Shown here: positions 50,188 through 59,244 of the stretch, piece after piece
Layout of the letters: each line of letters opens with the position of its first letter
Numbering within the stretch: the stretch's first letter is position 1
Origin: Betaproteobacteria bacterium
GTDB lineage: Bacteria > Pseudomonadota > Gammaproteobacteria > Burkholderiales > Ga0077523
Reading direction: 5' to 3'
Length of the DNA: 59,244 bases
Assembly: GCA_025350245.1 (NCBI GenBank)
Contig: JANXYG010000013.1
Coordinates: 1-59,244 of the forward strand
The notes under the pieces: generated by a model
Told to the model about the DNA's origin: nothing
Databases searched by the model: none
What the model saw: the letters and a program-made list of their open reading frames with translations, nothing else
Program-made: the position numbers and the translations under genes

Positions 50188-51338
50188 CAGCCGAGTTTCG
50201 CGAACAGGATGGCCAACGCGGCGTCGATCAGAATCACGGCGACGATGCTCTGCACCACCGTCGACGTGGTGCTGATGCCGACCGCCCGCGCTTCGCGTGG
50301 CGCGGCGAGGCCCATGTGGCAGGCGATCACCGCAATCGCCGCCGCGAACAGTGGGGCTTTCGCCAACCCGATGATCACCTGTCGCGGCGTCAGCGCCGCC
50401 GCGGTGCGTTCGATGTAGGTGGCGTACGACAGATCGAGCTGGGGCCGGGCCAGCACCATCGAGCCGAAGATGCCGGCCACGTCGCCCACAAAGATGAGCA
50501 GCGGCAGCGCGACCGTCAGCGCCAGCAGGCGCGGCAGCACCAGCACCTGGAACGGCGACAGGCCGAGCACGGCGATGGCATCGACTTCCTCGCGCAGATT
50601 CATCGAGGCGAGCTCGGCGGTGAACGCCGCGCCCGAGCGGCCGGCCACCAGGATCGCCACCAGGATCGGGGCGATCTCGCGGCATACGCCCACCGTCACG
50701 CCATCCACCACGAACAGACCCGCGCCATAGGGCTCCGTCACGAGCGCGAGCAGATAGGTGAGCACCATGCCGATCAGGAACATGAGCAGCACGACGATCG
50801 GAATGGCGTTCACGAAACACTGCCCGATCTGCTGCGCCAGTTCGCGCGTACGCAAACGGGTGGGGCGTGCCACGACCTTCACCAGTTCCATCAGGGTCAG
50901 GCCGAGGAAGCGGACGTGATCGCGCACCATGACGAAGACGTGCCCGGCGGACCGGCCGACATGACCCAGTGTTCCCTGTTGCGAGCGGGCCGGCGCCAGC
51001 CGCACGGCGTCCAAGTGTGGTCGAACCAGATTGATGATGTCGCGGCGTGTTTCGTTGAAGTTGAGCAGGCCCGCCGCGCCGTCGCCAGCGGTGTCGCGGC
51101 CCAGCAACAGCAACAGCGCGAGCGCACCGGCCGAGTCGAGGCCGGTCAGGGCGCTGCCGTCGATCTCGGACACCAGCGCCTTGGCGACGCCGGCACCCGC
51201 CAGCGCCGCATCGATGGCGGGCAGCGAGGCCAGTCGCCAGTCGCCCATCGCGTACAGCACGTTGCCGGCGCTGACCTGCTCGAGGCGAAACCAGCGGGAT
51301 GCGGCGTCGGGAGTCATGCGCTTGCCGGGAAAGGCCAA
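50184..51338 (-). CDS. MlaE-like permease with N-terminal STAS domain
   Basis: 384 aa. Residues about 10-120 look like a STAS domain (LPAIDAALAGAGVAKALVSE, IDGSALTGLDSAGALALLLL), as in other 'lipid asymmetry' permeases. The MlaE core follows: QIGQCFVNAIPIVVLLMFLI, VCREIAPILVAILVAGRSGA, AELASMNLREEVDAIAVLGL and ARAVGISTTSTVVQSIVAVI. A later ATG (51317) is also possible. It is the first gene of a four-gene lipid-transport operon. Confidence 0.92.
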   Translation of the reverse strand: MAFPGKRMTPDAASRWFRLEQVSAGNVLYAMGDWRLASLPAIDAALAGAGVAKALVSEIDGSALTGLDSAGALALLLLLGRDTAGDGAAGLLNFNETRRDIINLVRPHLDAVRLAPARSQQGTLGHVGRSAGHVFVMVRDHVRFLGLTLMELVKVVARPTRLRTRELAQQIGQCFVNAIPIVVLLMFLIGMVLTYLLALVTEPYGAGLFVVDGVTVGVCREIAPILVAILVAGRSGAAFTAELASMNLREEVDAIAVLGLSPFQVLVLPRLLALTVALPLLIFVGDVAGIFGSMVLARPQLDLSYATYIERTAAALTPRQVIIGLAKAPLFAAAIAVIACHMGLAAPREARAVGISTTSTVVQSIVAVILIDAALAILFAKLGW

Positions 51339-51365
51339 CAGCCAGAACCGACAAGGTAGCGAATT

Positions 51366-51389
51366 GCCGTCACTTGTTCCAGTGACGGC
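51366..51389 (-). terminator. Hairpin between uvrA and the Mla-type operon
   Basis: GCCGTCAC and GTGACGGC form a perfect 8-bp stem with an 8-base loop, six bases after the uvrA stop. Only AATTC follows on the minus strand, so it is a weak intrinsic terminator at best. Confidence 0.5.
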
Positions 51390-51394
51390 GTCGT

Positions 51395-54300
51395 TCAGGC
51401 CGGTTGGGGGGTGCCGCGCTCGCGCAGGAAATCACCGAGCACCACGCCGGTGTGCGAGTCGGGATGCGAACGCACGACCGCCTCGGGCGAGCCCTGCGCC
51501 ACGATCTCGCCGCCACGCTCGCCGCCCTCGGGACCGAGGTCGATGATCCAGTCGGCTTCGGCCCACACGTCGAGGTTGTGCTCGATCACCACCACGGTGT
51601 TGCCGGCGTCGACCAGCCGGTGCAGGACGCGGATGAGTTTCTCGACGTCGGCCATGTGCAGCCCAACGGTCGGTTCGTCGAGCACATACAGCGTGTGCTG
51701 CCTTGCGCCCGCGCGGCCCGGACGCGCACCCGCGTCGCTGCCGTCGGCACGCACCTTCGACAATTCGGTGACAAGCTTGATGCGCTGCGCCTCGCCGCCC
51801 GACAGGGTCGGGCTTTGCTGGCCGAGCGTGAGATAGCCCAGGCCGACCTCCTGCAGCAATCGCAGCGCATGGTGGATCGCCACGTGCGCCGAGAAATACC
51901 CGACCGCGTCGTCGACGCTCATCATCAGCACATCGCCGATGGATTTTCCCTTGAACGGCACCGACAGGGTTTCGGCATTGAAGCGCTGGCCACGGCACAC
52001 GTCGCAGGTGATCTTCACGTCGGGCAGGAAGCTCATCTCGATGCGCTTCATGCCCTGGCCTTCGCAGGCCTCGCAGCGCCCGCCGGCGGTGTTGAAGGAG
52101 AATCGCCCGGGCTGGTAGCCGCGCATGCGCGCCTCACTGGTGTCGGCGAACAGGCGGCGAATCGCGTCCCAGAAGCCGACGTAGGTGGCAGGACAGGACC
52201 GCGGCGTCTTGCCGATCGGGGTCTGGTCGACCTCGAGGATTCGCCCGAGCGGCTCGGTGCCGCGAATGTCATCGCAGCCCAGGAATACGGTGCCAGGACC
52301 GCGCCGCTGGCGGCTTTCGGCCACGATATGGGCCAGGTTGGCGTGCAGCACGTCGCGTGCAAGGGTCGATTTGCCCGACCCTGAAACACCGGTGACCACC
52401 ACCAGGCGGCCGAGCGGAATCCTGGCGTCGATGCGCTTCAGGTTGTGCAGGTGGGCGCCGATCACCTCGACGCTGGGGGTGCCGGCATCGACCGGCCGCC
52501 GCGGCGACACCGGGTGGTGCAGCGGATGGGCGAGGAATCGGCCGGTGACCGAGCCGGGTGTCGCCATCAGTTCGGCGGCGGTGCCCGATGCCACGATCTC
52601 GCCGCCGCGGGTGCCGGCACCGGGGCCGAGATCGACCACGTGATCGGCACGGCGGATCGTGTCTTCGTCGTGCTCGACCACCACCAGGGTGTTGCCCTTG
52701 GCCTCGAGCTTGGCGAGCGTGTCGAGCAGCACGCGGTTGTCGCGCGGATGCAGGCCGATGGTCGGTTCGTCCAGCACGTAGCAGACCCCGCGCAGGTTCG
52801 ACCCGAGTTGCGAGGCGAGGCGGATGCGCTGCGCCTCGCCACCCGACAGCGTCGGGGCCGAACGGTCCAAGGCGAGATAGCCCAGGCCCACGTCGCGCAG
52901 GAAGGCGAGGCGCGACCCGAGTTCGCTCACGATGTCGCGCGCGATCTCGAGTTCGCGGCCGGCCAGCACGAGATTGCCGACGGTGTGTTCGATGTCTGCG
53001 ACCGACAACGCCGTGTAGTGGGCGATCGACTGGTCACGAAACCGCACGTTGCGCGAGATCGCATTCAGCCGCTGGCCATTGCAGGCGGGGCAGGGCTTGG
53101 TCTCGGCGTCGAACCACTCGTTCCACCAGACTTCCTCGCCGGTCTGTTCCTGGTCGAAGCCGGCGATCTCGAGCCCGGTGCCGAAACAGCTCTCGCACCA
53201 GCCGTGCTTCGAGTTGAACGAGAACATGCGCGGATCGAGTTCCGGATAACTGGTGCCGCAGGTGGGGCACGCGCGCTTGGTCGAGAACACATGCAGTGCG
53301 GGCCGGGCGCTACCCGCCATCAGGCCATCGAGCGGCGAGAGCAGGTGCATCACGCCCTTGCCGAACTCCAGTGCGGTGTCGAGCGCCGCGCGCAGCGCGG
53401 CTTCGGTCTCGGGCGTGACCACCAGGTCGGCCACCGGTAACTCGACGGTGTGCTCCTTGAAGCGATCCAGCCGTGGCCACTTCGCGGTGGGGATGAACTC
53501 GCCATCCACCCGCAGATGCGTGTAGCCCTTGTTCGACGCCCATTTCGCGAGGTCGGTGTAGAAACCCTTGCGCGCGATCACCAGCGGCGCGAGCACGCCC
53601 ACATGGCTGCCGCGGAAGTCGCGCAGCAGCCTGGCAACGATGCTGTCGGGGCTCTGCGGCTGGATCGGCGTGCCGTCGTGCGGGCAGTGCTGGGTGCCGA
53701 GCTTCATGAACAGCAATCGCAGGAAGTGATAGACCTCGGTGAGCGTTGCCACCGTGCTCTTGCGACCGCCGCGGCTGGTGCGCTGTTCGATCGCGACCGT
53801 GGGTGGAATGCCGAAGATGGCATCGACATCGGGCCGCGATGCCGGCTGCACGAACTGGCGCGCGTACGCGTTCAACGACTCCAGATAGCGGCGCTGACCT
53901 TCGTTGAACAGGATGTCGAAGGCGAGCGTGGACTTGCCCGAACCCGACACCCCGGTGATGACGGTGAAGCCCTTGCGCGGAATGTCGAGCGACACGCCCT
54001 TGAGGTTGTGTTCGCGGGCGTTGCGGATGCCGATGACCTTCGGCGCCGCTGCCCGTGCGCGATAGGCCACCGCCGCGACTTCCGCCGCTTCGAGGCTGGC
54101 GGCAACCGCCGCCCGCCGCGCCCCACTGGCGCTGGTGGTCTGCGCGAGCGACGCTTCGTAATCGCGCAGGGCCTTGCCGGTGTGCGACGTCGGGTGTGCG
54201 CACAGGTCGGCCACGGTGCCGACGCAGACGATCTCGCCGCCCGCGTCGCCGCCTTCCGGACCGAGATCGATGATCCAGTCGCTGGCCGCGATGACGTCGA

Positions 54301-57085
54301 GATTGTGCTCGATGACGATGAGCGAGTGACCGGCGAGCAGCAGGCGGCGCAGCGAGCGCAGCAGCTTGGCGATGTCCTCGAAGTGCAGCCCGGTGGTGGG
54401 TTCGTCGAACAAAAACAGCGTGCGCCGTGCGACGCCGAGATTGGCCTGCGCCAGGTGGCCGGCGAGCTTGAGTCGCTGCGCCTCGCCACCGGACAGCGTA
54501 GGCACCGGCTGCCCGAGGCGCAGGTACTCGAGGCCCACGTCGGCCAGTGGTTGCAGCCGGGCAAGCACCTCGCGCTCGGCGGCGAAGAACGTGAGCGCCT
54601 CGGACACCGTCAGCTCCAAGGTCGCGGCGATGCCGAGCCCCTGGAACAGGACCTCGAGCACTTCCGGCCGGTAGCGCTTGCCGTCGCAGTCGGGGCAGCG
54701 CAGATAGACGTCGGACAGGAACTGCATCTCGACATGCTCGAAGCCGTTGCCGCCGCAGGTGGGGCAGCGCCCGTCGCCCGAATTGAAGCTGAACGTGCCC
54801 GGTGTGTAGGCGCGCTGCTTCGACATCGGCGCCGCGGCGTACAACTTGCGGATCGCATCGAAGGCGCCGACGTAGCTTGCCGGGTTCGAGCGCGTGGTCT
54901 TGCCGATCGGGGTCTGGTCGACGAACACGACCTCGGCCACGTTCTGGTGTCCACTCAGGGTGCGGAACGCGCCCGGAACCTCGGTGGGCAGCCCCTTGGC
55001 CTTGCGCAGCGCCGGATACAGCACATCCTGGATCAGCGTTGACTTGCCCGATCCGGATACGCCGGTGATGCAGACCAGCCGCTCCAGCGGCAAGCGGACG
55101 TAGATGCCCTTGAGATTGTGCTCGGTTACGTCGAGCAACTCGATCGCGGGGTCGCCTTTGGCCGGCGCGGTGGTGCGCAAGCCGGCATGGGCGCGCCGCC
55201 GGCCCGAGAGGTAGGAAGCGGTGAGCGACTCGGCGCGTTGCATCAGCGCGGCCGGCGGGCCGAAGAACACGACTTCGCCACCGCGCTCGCCCGGACCCGG
55301 ACCCATGTCGAGCAGGCGATCGGCCGCGAGCATGACCTGCGGATCGTGTTCGACCACCACCAGCGAATTGCCGGCGTCGCGCAGCTTCTCCATCACCGCG
55401 ATCACCCGCCCCATGTCGCGCGGATGCAGGCCGATCGACGGCTCGTCGAGCACGAACAGCGTGTTGACGAGTGACGTGCCGAGCGCGGTGGTCAGGTTGA
55501 TGCGCTGGACTTCGCCGCCCGACAGCGTGCGCGATTGCCGGTCGAGGGTGAGATAGCCCAGGCCGACCCGATCCAGGTAGTCCAGGCGCGCCCGGATCTC
55601 GGTGAGCAACAGGTCGGAGGCCTGGTCGCCGAGCACCGGCAATTCGAGCGCGGCGAAGAGCTCGCGGCAGCGGTCCAGCGGTAGCAGCATCAGGTCGTGG
55701 ATCGAGAGCCCGGGTAGTGCCGCGAGCGTTGCCTCGGACCACTTCACGCCAACGGGCCGGAAGCGGCGGCCGCCGGGCAGCAGCTTGTCGGCGTTGGCCC
55801 GGGTGCCAACGCGCCACAGCAGCGAGTCGGGGCGCAACCGCGCGCCGCCGCAGGCGTGGCACGGCGTGTAGGCGCGATACTTGGAGAGCAGCACGCGGAT
55901 GTGCATCTTGTAGCTCTTGGTTTCGAGCCACGCGAAGAAGCGGCGCACGCCGTACCACGTGCCCGGCCACGACTTGCTCCAGCTCTTCCAGCCGGACTCG
56001 CCTTCGAGCACCCACTCGCGTTGTTCCGCCGTCAGCTCGCGCCACGGGATGTCGAGCGGGATGCCGCGCTGGTGCGCGTAGGTCACGAGGTCGTCCTGCG
56101 ATTCGCGGAAGCTCGGGGTCTGCCAGGGCTTGACGGCGCCATCGCCGAGCGAGCGCGACTCGTCCGGCACGATCAGGCCGAAGTCGATGCCGATCACGCG
56201 GCCGAAGCCGCGGCAGGTCTCGCAGGCCCCGATCGGCGAGTTGAACGAAAACTGGCTCGGGACCGGGTCGGCATACTGGATGTCGCAGTCGGGGCAGTGC
56301 AGGCTGGTGGAGAAACGCCAGGGCTCGACGGCAGCGTGCACGGCTGCGGCGTCACGCCCGCTCGCGTCGCTGCCCGTGGCGGCAACATCGTCGGCGAGCG
56401 GATACACGTTGACGCGACCATTGCCGACGCGCAGCGCCGCTTCGATCGCATCGACCACGCGCACGCGCTCGGCATTACCGGCGCGGAACCGGTCCTGGAT
56501 CATCTCAAGACCCTTGGCCGAGTGGGCATGCACGCGCGAATAGCCCTGGGCTTCCAGCAGCTTCAGCACCTCGTCTTCCTTGAAGTTGTCCGGCACCGGC
56601 ACCGGGAAGGTGACCACCAGGCGCGGGTCGCCCGCGGCCTGGCTGCGCGCGACGATCTCGTCGAAGACGGTCTGCGGCGAATCGCGGCGTACCTCCTGTC
56701 CGCAGTGGCGGCAATGCAGGTGCCCGGCGCGGGCGAACAGCAGTTTGAGGTGGTCGTTCAACTCGGTCATGGTGCCGACCGTCGAGCGTGAGGTGCGCAC
56801 CGGATTGGTCTGGTCGATGGCGATCGCGGGCGGAATGCCGTCGATGCGATCGACCTGGGGCTTGTCCATGCGGTCGAGGAACTGGCGCGCGTACGGCGAG
56901 AACGTCTCGACGTAGCGGCGCTGCCCCTCGGCATAGAGGGTGTCGAACACGAGCGACGACTTGCCCGAGCCCGAGACGCCGGTGACCACGACCAGCTGGT
57001 TGGTCGGGATGGTGACGGTCAGGTTCTTGAGGTTGTTCTGACGCGCACCGTGGATGACGATGGCGTCCGGATCGGGGGTGTTCAT
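51395..57085 (-). CDS. uvrA: Double-length UvrA (two UvrA units fused)
   Basis: 1896 aa from ATG 57085, about twice the usual ~950. It has four Walker A motifs ([80 protein letters not shown]) and several [16 protein letters not shown] signatures. Zinc Cys pairs are present in both halves ([52 protein letters not shown]). The halves meet at about residue 1000. UvrA recognises damaged DNA as a dimer in nucleotide excision repair, so this would be a covalent dimer. I recall such long forms in some betaproteobacteria, often beside a normal uvrA; whether a second uvrA exists cannot be seen here. Confidence 0.94.
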   Translation of the reverse strand: MNTPDPDAIVIHGARQNNLKNLTVTIPTNQLVVVTGVSGSGKSSLVFDTLYAEGQRRYVETFSPYARQFLDRMDKPQVDRIDGIPPAIAIDQTNPVRTSRSTVGTMTELNDHLKLLFARAGHLHCRHCGQEVRRDSPQTVFDEIVARSQAAGDPRLVVTFPVPVPDNFKEDEVLKLLEAQGYSRVHAHSAKGLEMIQDRFRAGNAERVRVVDAIEAALRVGNGRVNVYPLADDVAATGSDASGRDAAAVHAAVEPWRFSTSLHCPDCDIQYADPVPSQFSFNSPIGACETCRGFGRVIGIDFGLIVPDESRSLGDGAVKPWQTPSFRESQDDLVTYAHQRGIPLDIPWRELTAEQREWVLEGESGWKSWSKSWPGTWYGVRRFFAWLETKSYKMHIRVLLSKYRAYTPCHACGGARLRPDSLLWRVGTRANADKLLPGGRRFRPVGVKWSEATLAALPGLSIHDLMLLPLDRCRELFAALELPVLGDQASDLLLTEIRARLDYLDRVGLGYLTLDRQSRTLSGGEVQRINLTTALGTSLVNTLFVLDEPSIGLHPRDMGRVIAVMEKLRDAGNSLVVVEHDPQVMLAADRLLDMGPGPGERGGEVVFFGPPAALMQRAESLTASYLSGRRRAHAGLRTTAPAKGDPAIELLDVTEHNLKGIYVRLPLERLVCITGVSGSGKSTLIQDVLYPALRKAKGLPTEVPGAFRTLSGHQNVAEVVFVDQTPIGKTTRSNPASYVGAFDAIRKLYAAAPMSKQRAYTPGTFSFNSGDGRCPTCGGNGFEHVEMQFLSDVYLRCPDCDGKRYRPEVLEVLFQGLGIAATLELTVSEALTFFAAEREVLARLQPLADVGLEYLRLGQPVPTLSGGEAQRLKLAGHLAQANLGVARRTLFLFDEPTTGLHFEDIAKLLRSLRRLLLAGHSLIVIEHNLDVIAASDWIIDLGPEGGDAGGEIVCVGTVADLCAHPTSHTGKALRDYEASLAQTTSASGARRAAVAASLEAAEVAAVAYRARAAAPKVIGIRNAREHNLKGVSLDIPRKGFTVITGVSGSGKSTLAFDILFNEGQRRYLESLNAYARQFVQPASRPDVDAIFGIPPTVAIEQRTSRGGRKSTVATLTEVYHFLRLLFMKLGTQHCPHDGTPIQPQSPDSIVARLLRDFRGSHVGVLAPLVIARKGFYTDLAKWASNKGYTHLRVDGEFIPTAKWPRLDRFKEHTVELPVADLVVTPETEAALRAALDTALEFGKGVMHLLSPLDGLMAGSARPALHVFSTKRACPTCGTSYPELDPRMFSFNSKHGWCESCFGTGLEIAGFDQEQTGEEVWWNEWFDAETKPCPACNGQRLNAISRNVRFRDQSIAHYTALSVADIEHTVGNLVLAGRELEIARDIVSELGSRLAFLRDVGLGYLALDRSAPTLSGGEAQRIRLASQLGSNLRGVCYVLDEPTIGLHPRDNRVLLDTLAKLEAKGNTLVVVEHDEDTIRRADHVVDLGPGAGTRGGEIVASGTAAELMATPGSVTGRFLAHPLHHPVSPRRPVDAGTPSVEVIGAHLHNLKRIDARIPLGRLVVVTGVSGSGKSTLARDVLHANLAHIVAESRQRRGPGTVFLGCDDIRGTEPLGRILEVDQTPIGKTPRSCPATYVGFWDAIRRLFADTSEARMRGYQPGRFSFNTAGGRCEACEGQGMKRIEMSFLPDVKITCDVCRGQRFNAETLSVPFKGKSIGDVLMMSVDDAVGYFSAHVAIHHALRLLQEVGLGYLTLGQQSPTLSGGEAQRIKLVTELSKVRADGSDAGARPGRAGARQHTLYVLDEPTVGLHMADVEKLIRVLHRLVDAGNTVVVIEHNLDVWAEADWIIDLGPEGGERGGEIVAQGSPEAVVRSHPDSHTGVVLGDFLRERGTPQPA

Positions 57086-57275
57086 GGCGGGCGGAGGCTG
57101 GAAATGCAGCGCGGCGCCGGGGTGGCGCCGCGCTCTCGATATCAGGCTCGATTCTACGTCTGCGGGCCGCCTCCGCACCATCGTGGCGACGCCACCGCTG
57201 GCGTTGTCGCGGCAACCGACTATCCACTATTCTTTCGTCTCCGGCGCTTCACGGCGCTTCCTGGAGGACAACCGG

Positions 57276-57764
57276 ATGTCGGCGCCCATCTACTTGTTCG
57301 AGACGCGCGCCCTGGACGGGCGGCTGCTGCGGCTGGCCGACTACGCCGGCAAGGTGATGCTGTTGGTCAATGTCGCGAGCAAGTGCGGCTACACGCCGCA
57401 ATACGATGGCCTCGAATCGCTGTGGAACGACTGCGGCGAGCAGGGGCTGGTGGTGATCGGTTTCCCGTGCAACCAGTTCGGCCGCCAGGAGCCCGGCACC
57501 AGCGAGGAGATCGCCGAGTTCTGCCAGACGAAGTACGGCGTGACGTTTCCCTTGTCAGAACGGATCGACGTCAACGGCAAGGACGCCCATCCCTTGTATC
57601 GCTATCTCACGTCAGCCATCGCGGGGGCCAAGGGCGATCCCGAGATCCCGTGGAACTTCTCCAAGTTCCTGGTCGATCGCGAGGGCAAGGTGGTCGGGCG
57701 TTTCGTACCCGGCGACCCGCCCGCGATGCTGCGGCCCCGGATCGAGGAACTGCTGGCGCGTTGA
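57276..57764 (+). CDS. Glutathione peroxidase-family protein
   Basis: 162 aa from ATG 57276 with GGAGG 9 bp upstream. Signatures are LLVNVASKCGYTPQYDGLES (the redox Cys, here Cys not selenocysteine), VVIGFPCNQFGRQEPGTSEE and IPWNFSKFLVDREGKVVGRF. It reduces peroxides using thioredoxin or glutathione. It diverges from uvrA; the 190 bp between the starts holds both promoters. The following decarboxylase gene starts 45 bp downstream. Confidence 0.95.
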   Translation: MSAPIYLFETRALDGRLLRLADYAGKVMLLVNVASKCGYTPQYDGLESLWNDCGEQGLVVIGFPCNQFGRQEPGTSEEIAEFCQTKYGVTFPLSERIDVNGKDAHPLYRYLTSAIAGAKGDPEIPWNFSKFLVDREGKVVGRFVPGDPPAMLRPRIEELLAR

Positions 57765-57809
57765 TGTTTCCCGCCGACCAGCTGGCTGGCGGTATCTGAG
57801 GAGCCCAGG

Positions 57810-59244
57810 ATGACCACGGTCCGCGCGGCAACCCACGAGTTCATGCGCCGCTGCGGGATGACCACCGTGTTCGGCAATCCCGGTTCGACCGAACTCAAGT
57901 TCTTCCGCGACTGGCCCGCCGATTTCCGCTATGTGCTGGGCCTGCAGGAATCGTGCTGCGTCGCCATGGCCGACGGCTACGCGCAAGCGACCCGGCGTCC
58001 TGCGTTCGTCAATCTGCATTCCGCCGCCGGCGTGGGCCATGCGCTCGGCAGCATCTTCACCGCGTGGCGCAACCAGACGCCGCTCGTGATCACCGCCGGC
58101 CAGCAGACGCGGGCGATGTTCCCGACCGAGCCCTACCTCTACGCGTCGCAGGCGGCAGAGTTCCCGAAGCCTTACGTGAAGTCGAGCGTCGAACCGGCGC
58201 GCGCCGCGGATGTGCCGCTCGCCATCGCGCACGCCTGGTACACCGCCATCCAAAAGCCGTGCGGGCCGGTGTTCGTGTCGATTCCCGAAGACGACTGGGA
58301 TGCGTCCTGCCAACCGGTGCCCGAGCGCCAGGTGAGCGCCGGGATCGCGCCCGATCCCCAGGCTTTGCGGGTGCTGGCCGAAGCGTTGTCGGCGGCGCGG
58401 TCACCAGTGCTCGTGATGGGCGCTGCCGTCGACCAGGACGACGCTTGGGATGCGGCCATCGCCCTTGCCGAGCGCCTCGAAGCGCCGGTGTGGTCGAGTC
58501 CGATGTCCGCGCGGGCAAGTTTCCCCGAGACGCACCGGCTGTTTGCCGGGTTCCTGCCGCCGGTGCGTGCGCAGGTCGTGCAGAAACTGGCGGATCACGA
58601 TGTGATCCTCGTGCTCGGCGCGCCGGTGTTCACCTATCACATCCACGCGCCCGGCGACTTCCTGCCGTCGTCGGCCTCGCTATGGTTGCTGACCGATGAC
58701 CCCGATGCCGCGGCGCGAGCGGAGTCGGGGGCGTCGATCCGATGTTCGCTGCGGTTGGGCATCGAACAGTTGACCGCATTGCTGCCGCCACCGACCCGCG
58801 TCGCAGGGCGGGGACGTACTCGGCTGCCGGCGCCCGCCGTCGGCGATCTGCCGACCGGCGCATCGCTGATGGCGTCCATCCACCGGCTGATGCCGCCCGG
58901 CGCGATCGTCGTCGAGGAGGCGCCGACTCATCGCAATGCCCTGCGCGACTTCCTCCCGATCAGCATCAGCGGCGGCTTCTACTGCGGCGCGAGCGGTGGT
59001 CTCGGCTGGGCGGCCGCCGCAGCCGTCGGCGTCGCATTGGCAAGACCCACGCAAAGGATCGTGTGCATCGTCGGCGACGGCTCCGTGCTCTACGCGATCC
59101 AGTCGATCTGGACCGCCGTGCAGCACGCGTTGCCGATCACCTTCGTGATCTTCGACAACGGCGGCTACGGCGCGCTGAAATCCTTTGGCGGCATGCTCGG
59201 CGTGGTCGGTGCGCCGGGGCAGGATCTGCCCGGGCTCGACTTCG
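57810..59244 (+). CDS. mdlC: Benzoylformate decarboxylase-like ThDP enzyme, 3' end outside the window
   Basis: The ATG at 57810 has GAGGAGCCC upstream; 478 residues are visible of about 530. The N-terminal PYR domain has VFGNPGSTELKF, VLGLQESCCVAMADGYAQAT (cofactor Glu) and FVNLHSAAGVGHALGS (active-site His). The middle domain includes VLGAPVFTYHIHAPG, whose His matches the second active-site His of benzoylformate decarboxylase. The PP domain starts with GGLGWAAAAAVGVALA and has the ThDP motif VGDGSVLYAIQSIWTAVQHA...FDNGGYGAL. It should convert benzoylformate or a related 2-oxo acid to the aldehyde and CO2. No other mandelate-pathway genes are visible. Confidence 0.88.
   Translation, partial: MTTVRAATHEFMRRCGMTTVFGNPGSTELKFFRDWPADFRYVLGLQESCCVAMADGYAQATRRPAFVNLHSAAGVGHALGSIFTAWRNQTPLVITAGQQTRAMFPTEPYLYASQAAEFPKPYVKSSVEPARAADVPLAIAHAWYTAIQKPCGPVFVSIPEDDWDASCQPVPERQVSAGIAPDPQALRVLAEALSAARSPVLVMGAAVDQDDAWDAAIALAERLEAPVWSSPMSARASFPETHRLFAGFLPPVRAQVVQKLADHDVILVLGAPVFTYHIHAPGDFLPSSASLWLLTDDPDAAARAESGASIRCSLRLGIEQLTALLPPPTRVAGRGRTRLPAPAVGDLPTGASLMASIHRLMPPGAIVVEEAPTHRNALRDFLPISISGGFYCGASGGLGWAAAAAVGVALARPTQRIVCIVGDGSVLYAIQSIWTAVQHALPITFVIFDNGGYGALKSFGGMLGVVGAPGQDLPGLDF

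Noticed and set aside
53310-56045. 911-codon minus-strand frame inside uvrA
   Set aside because: It is a second frame of the uvrA gene on the same strand, Arg-rich and without homology.

Overview
The window is GC-rich DNA from a Gram-negative bacterium, most likely a proteobacterium and probably a betaproteobacterium. The reasons are RND efflux pumps, TonB-dependent uptake, an Mla/Mce lipid-transport operon, many lipoproteins, a double-length UvrA of a kind I recall from betaproteobacteria, and three proteins carrying PEP-CTERM (exosortase) sorting signals. The lineage call is inference.

Layout. 1-5.9 kb: the end of a heavy-metal-type RND pump; a redox/stress block on the minus strand (a CRP-like histidine kinase, a response regulator fused to a thioredoxin-reductase-like flavoprotein that is broken by one base, and Dps); then a divergent thioredoxin and a paralogue without its active site. 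5.9-12.2 kb: an accessory region with a cysteine-rich lipoprotein, a PEP-CTERM protein, five toxin-antitoxin modules (ParDE, a TIGR02574-type pair, an RHH/ParE pair, another RelE/ParE pair, HicAB) and several truncated genes. 12.2-18.2 kb: nested mobile elements, namely an ISL3 fragment, a 3.6-kb four-gene transposon with an ExeA/TniB-type ATPase, and an IS1595 fragment split by a small inverted-repeat element that itself carries an IS1182/IS5-type insertion sequence. 18.2-24.8 kb: an orphan ABC solute-binding protein, two alpha/beta hydrolases and a giant MalT/SARP-type regulator. 25-31.1 kb: a LysR regulator divergent from an RND efflux adaptor and pump, then a GNAT acetyltransferase.

31.2-35.4 kb is the most interesting part. 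A cobalamin riboswitch precedes a 549-aa protein that looks like two complete PEP-CTERM surface proteins fused head to tail. The second half resembles DUF4465, which I recall as the family of the Bacteroides B12-binding BtuH proteins. A BtuB-like TonB receptor follows. I infer an exosortase-sorted vitamin B12 capture and uptake unit.

35.4-46 kb: RidA; a dispersed repeat with a local 25-bp tandem amplification; a pirin; a frameshifted Old Yellow Enzyme; and an AttEFGH-like set (ABC ATPase, FtsX-like permease, lipocalin-like protein). That set is interrupted by three unrelated genes and a 164-bp MITE-like element that now supplies the permease start codon. 46-59 kb: a fibro-slime PEP-CTERM protein behind a long palindrome; a second inverted copy of the dispersed repeat; a histidine-kinase remnant; an Mla/Mce-type operon; the 1896-aa UvrA; a glutathione peroxidase; and the first 478 residues of a benzoylformate-decarboxylase-like ThDP enzyme.

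The recurring theme is genome decay and rearrangement: about a dozen truncated or frameshifted genes, many joined directly to unrelated sequence. The single-base cases could be assembly errors and should be checked in reads.
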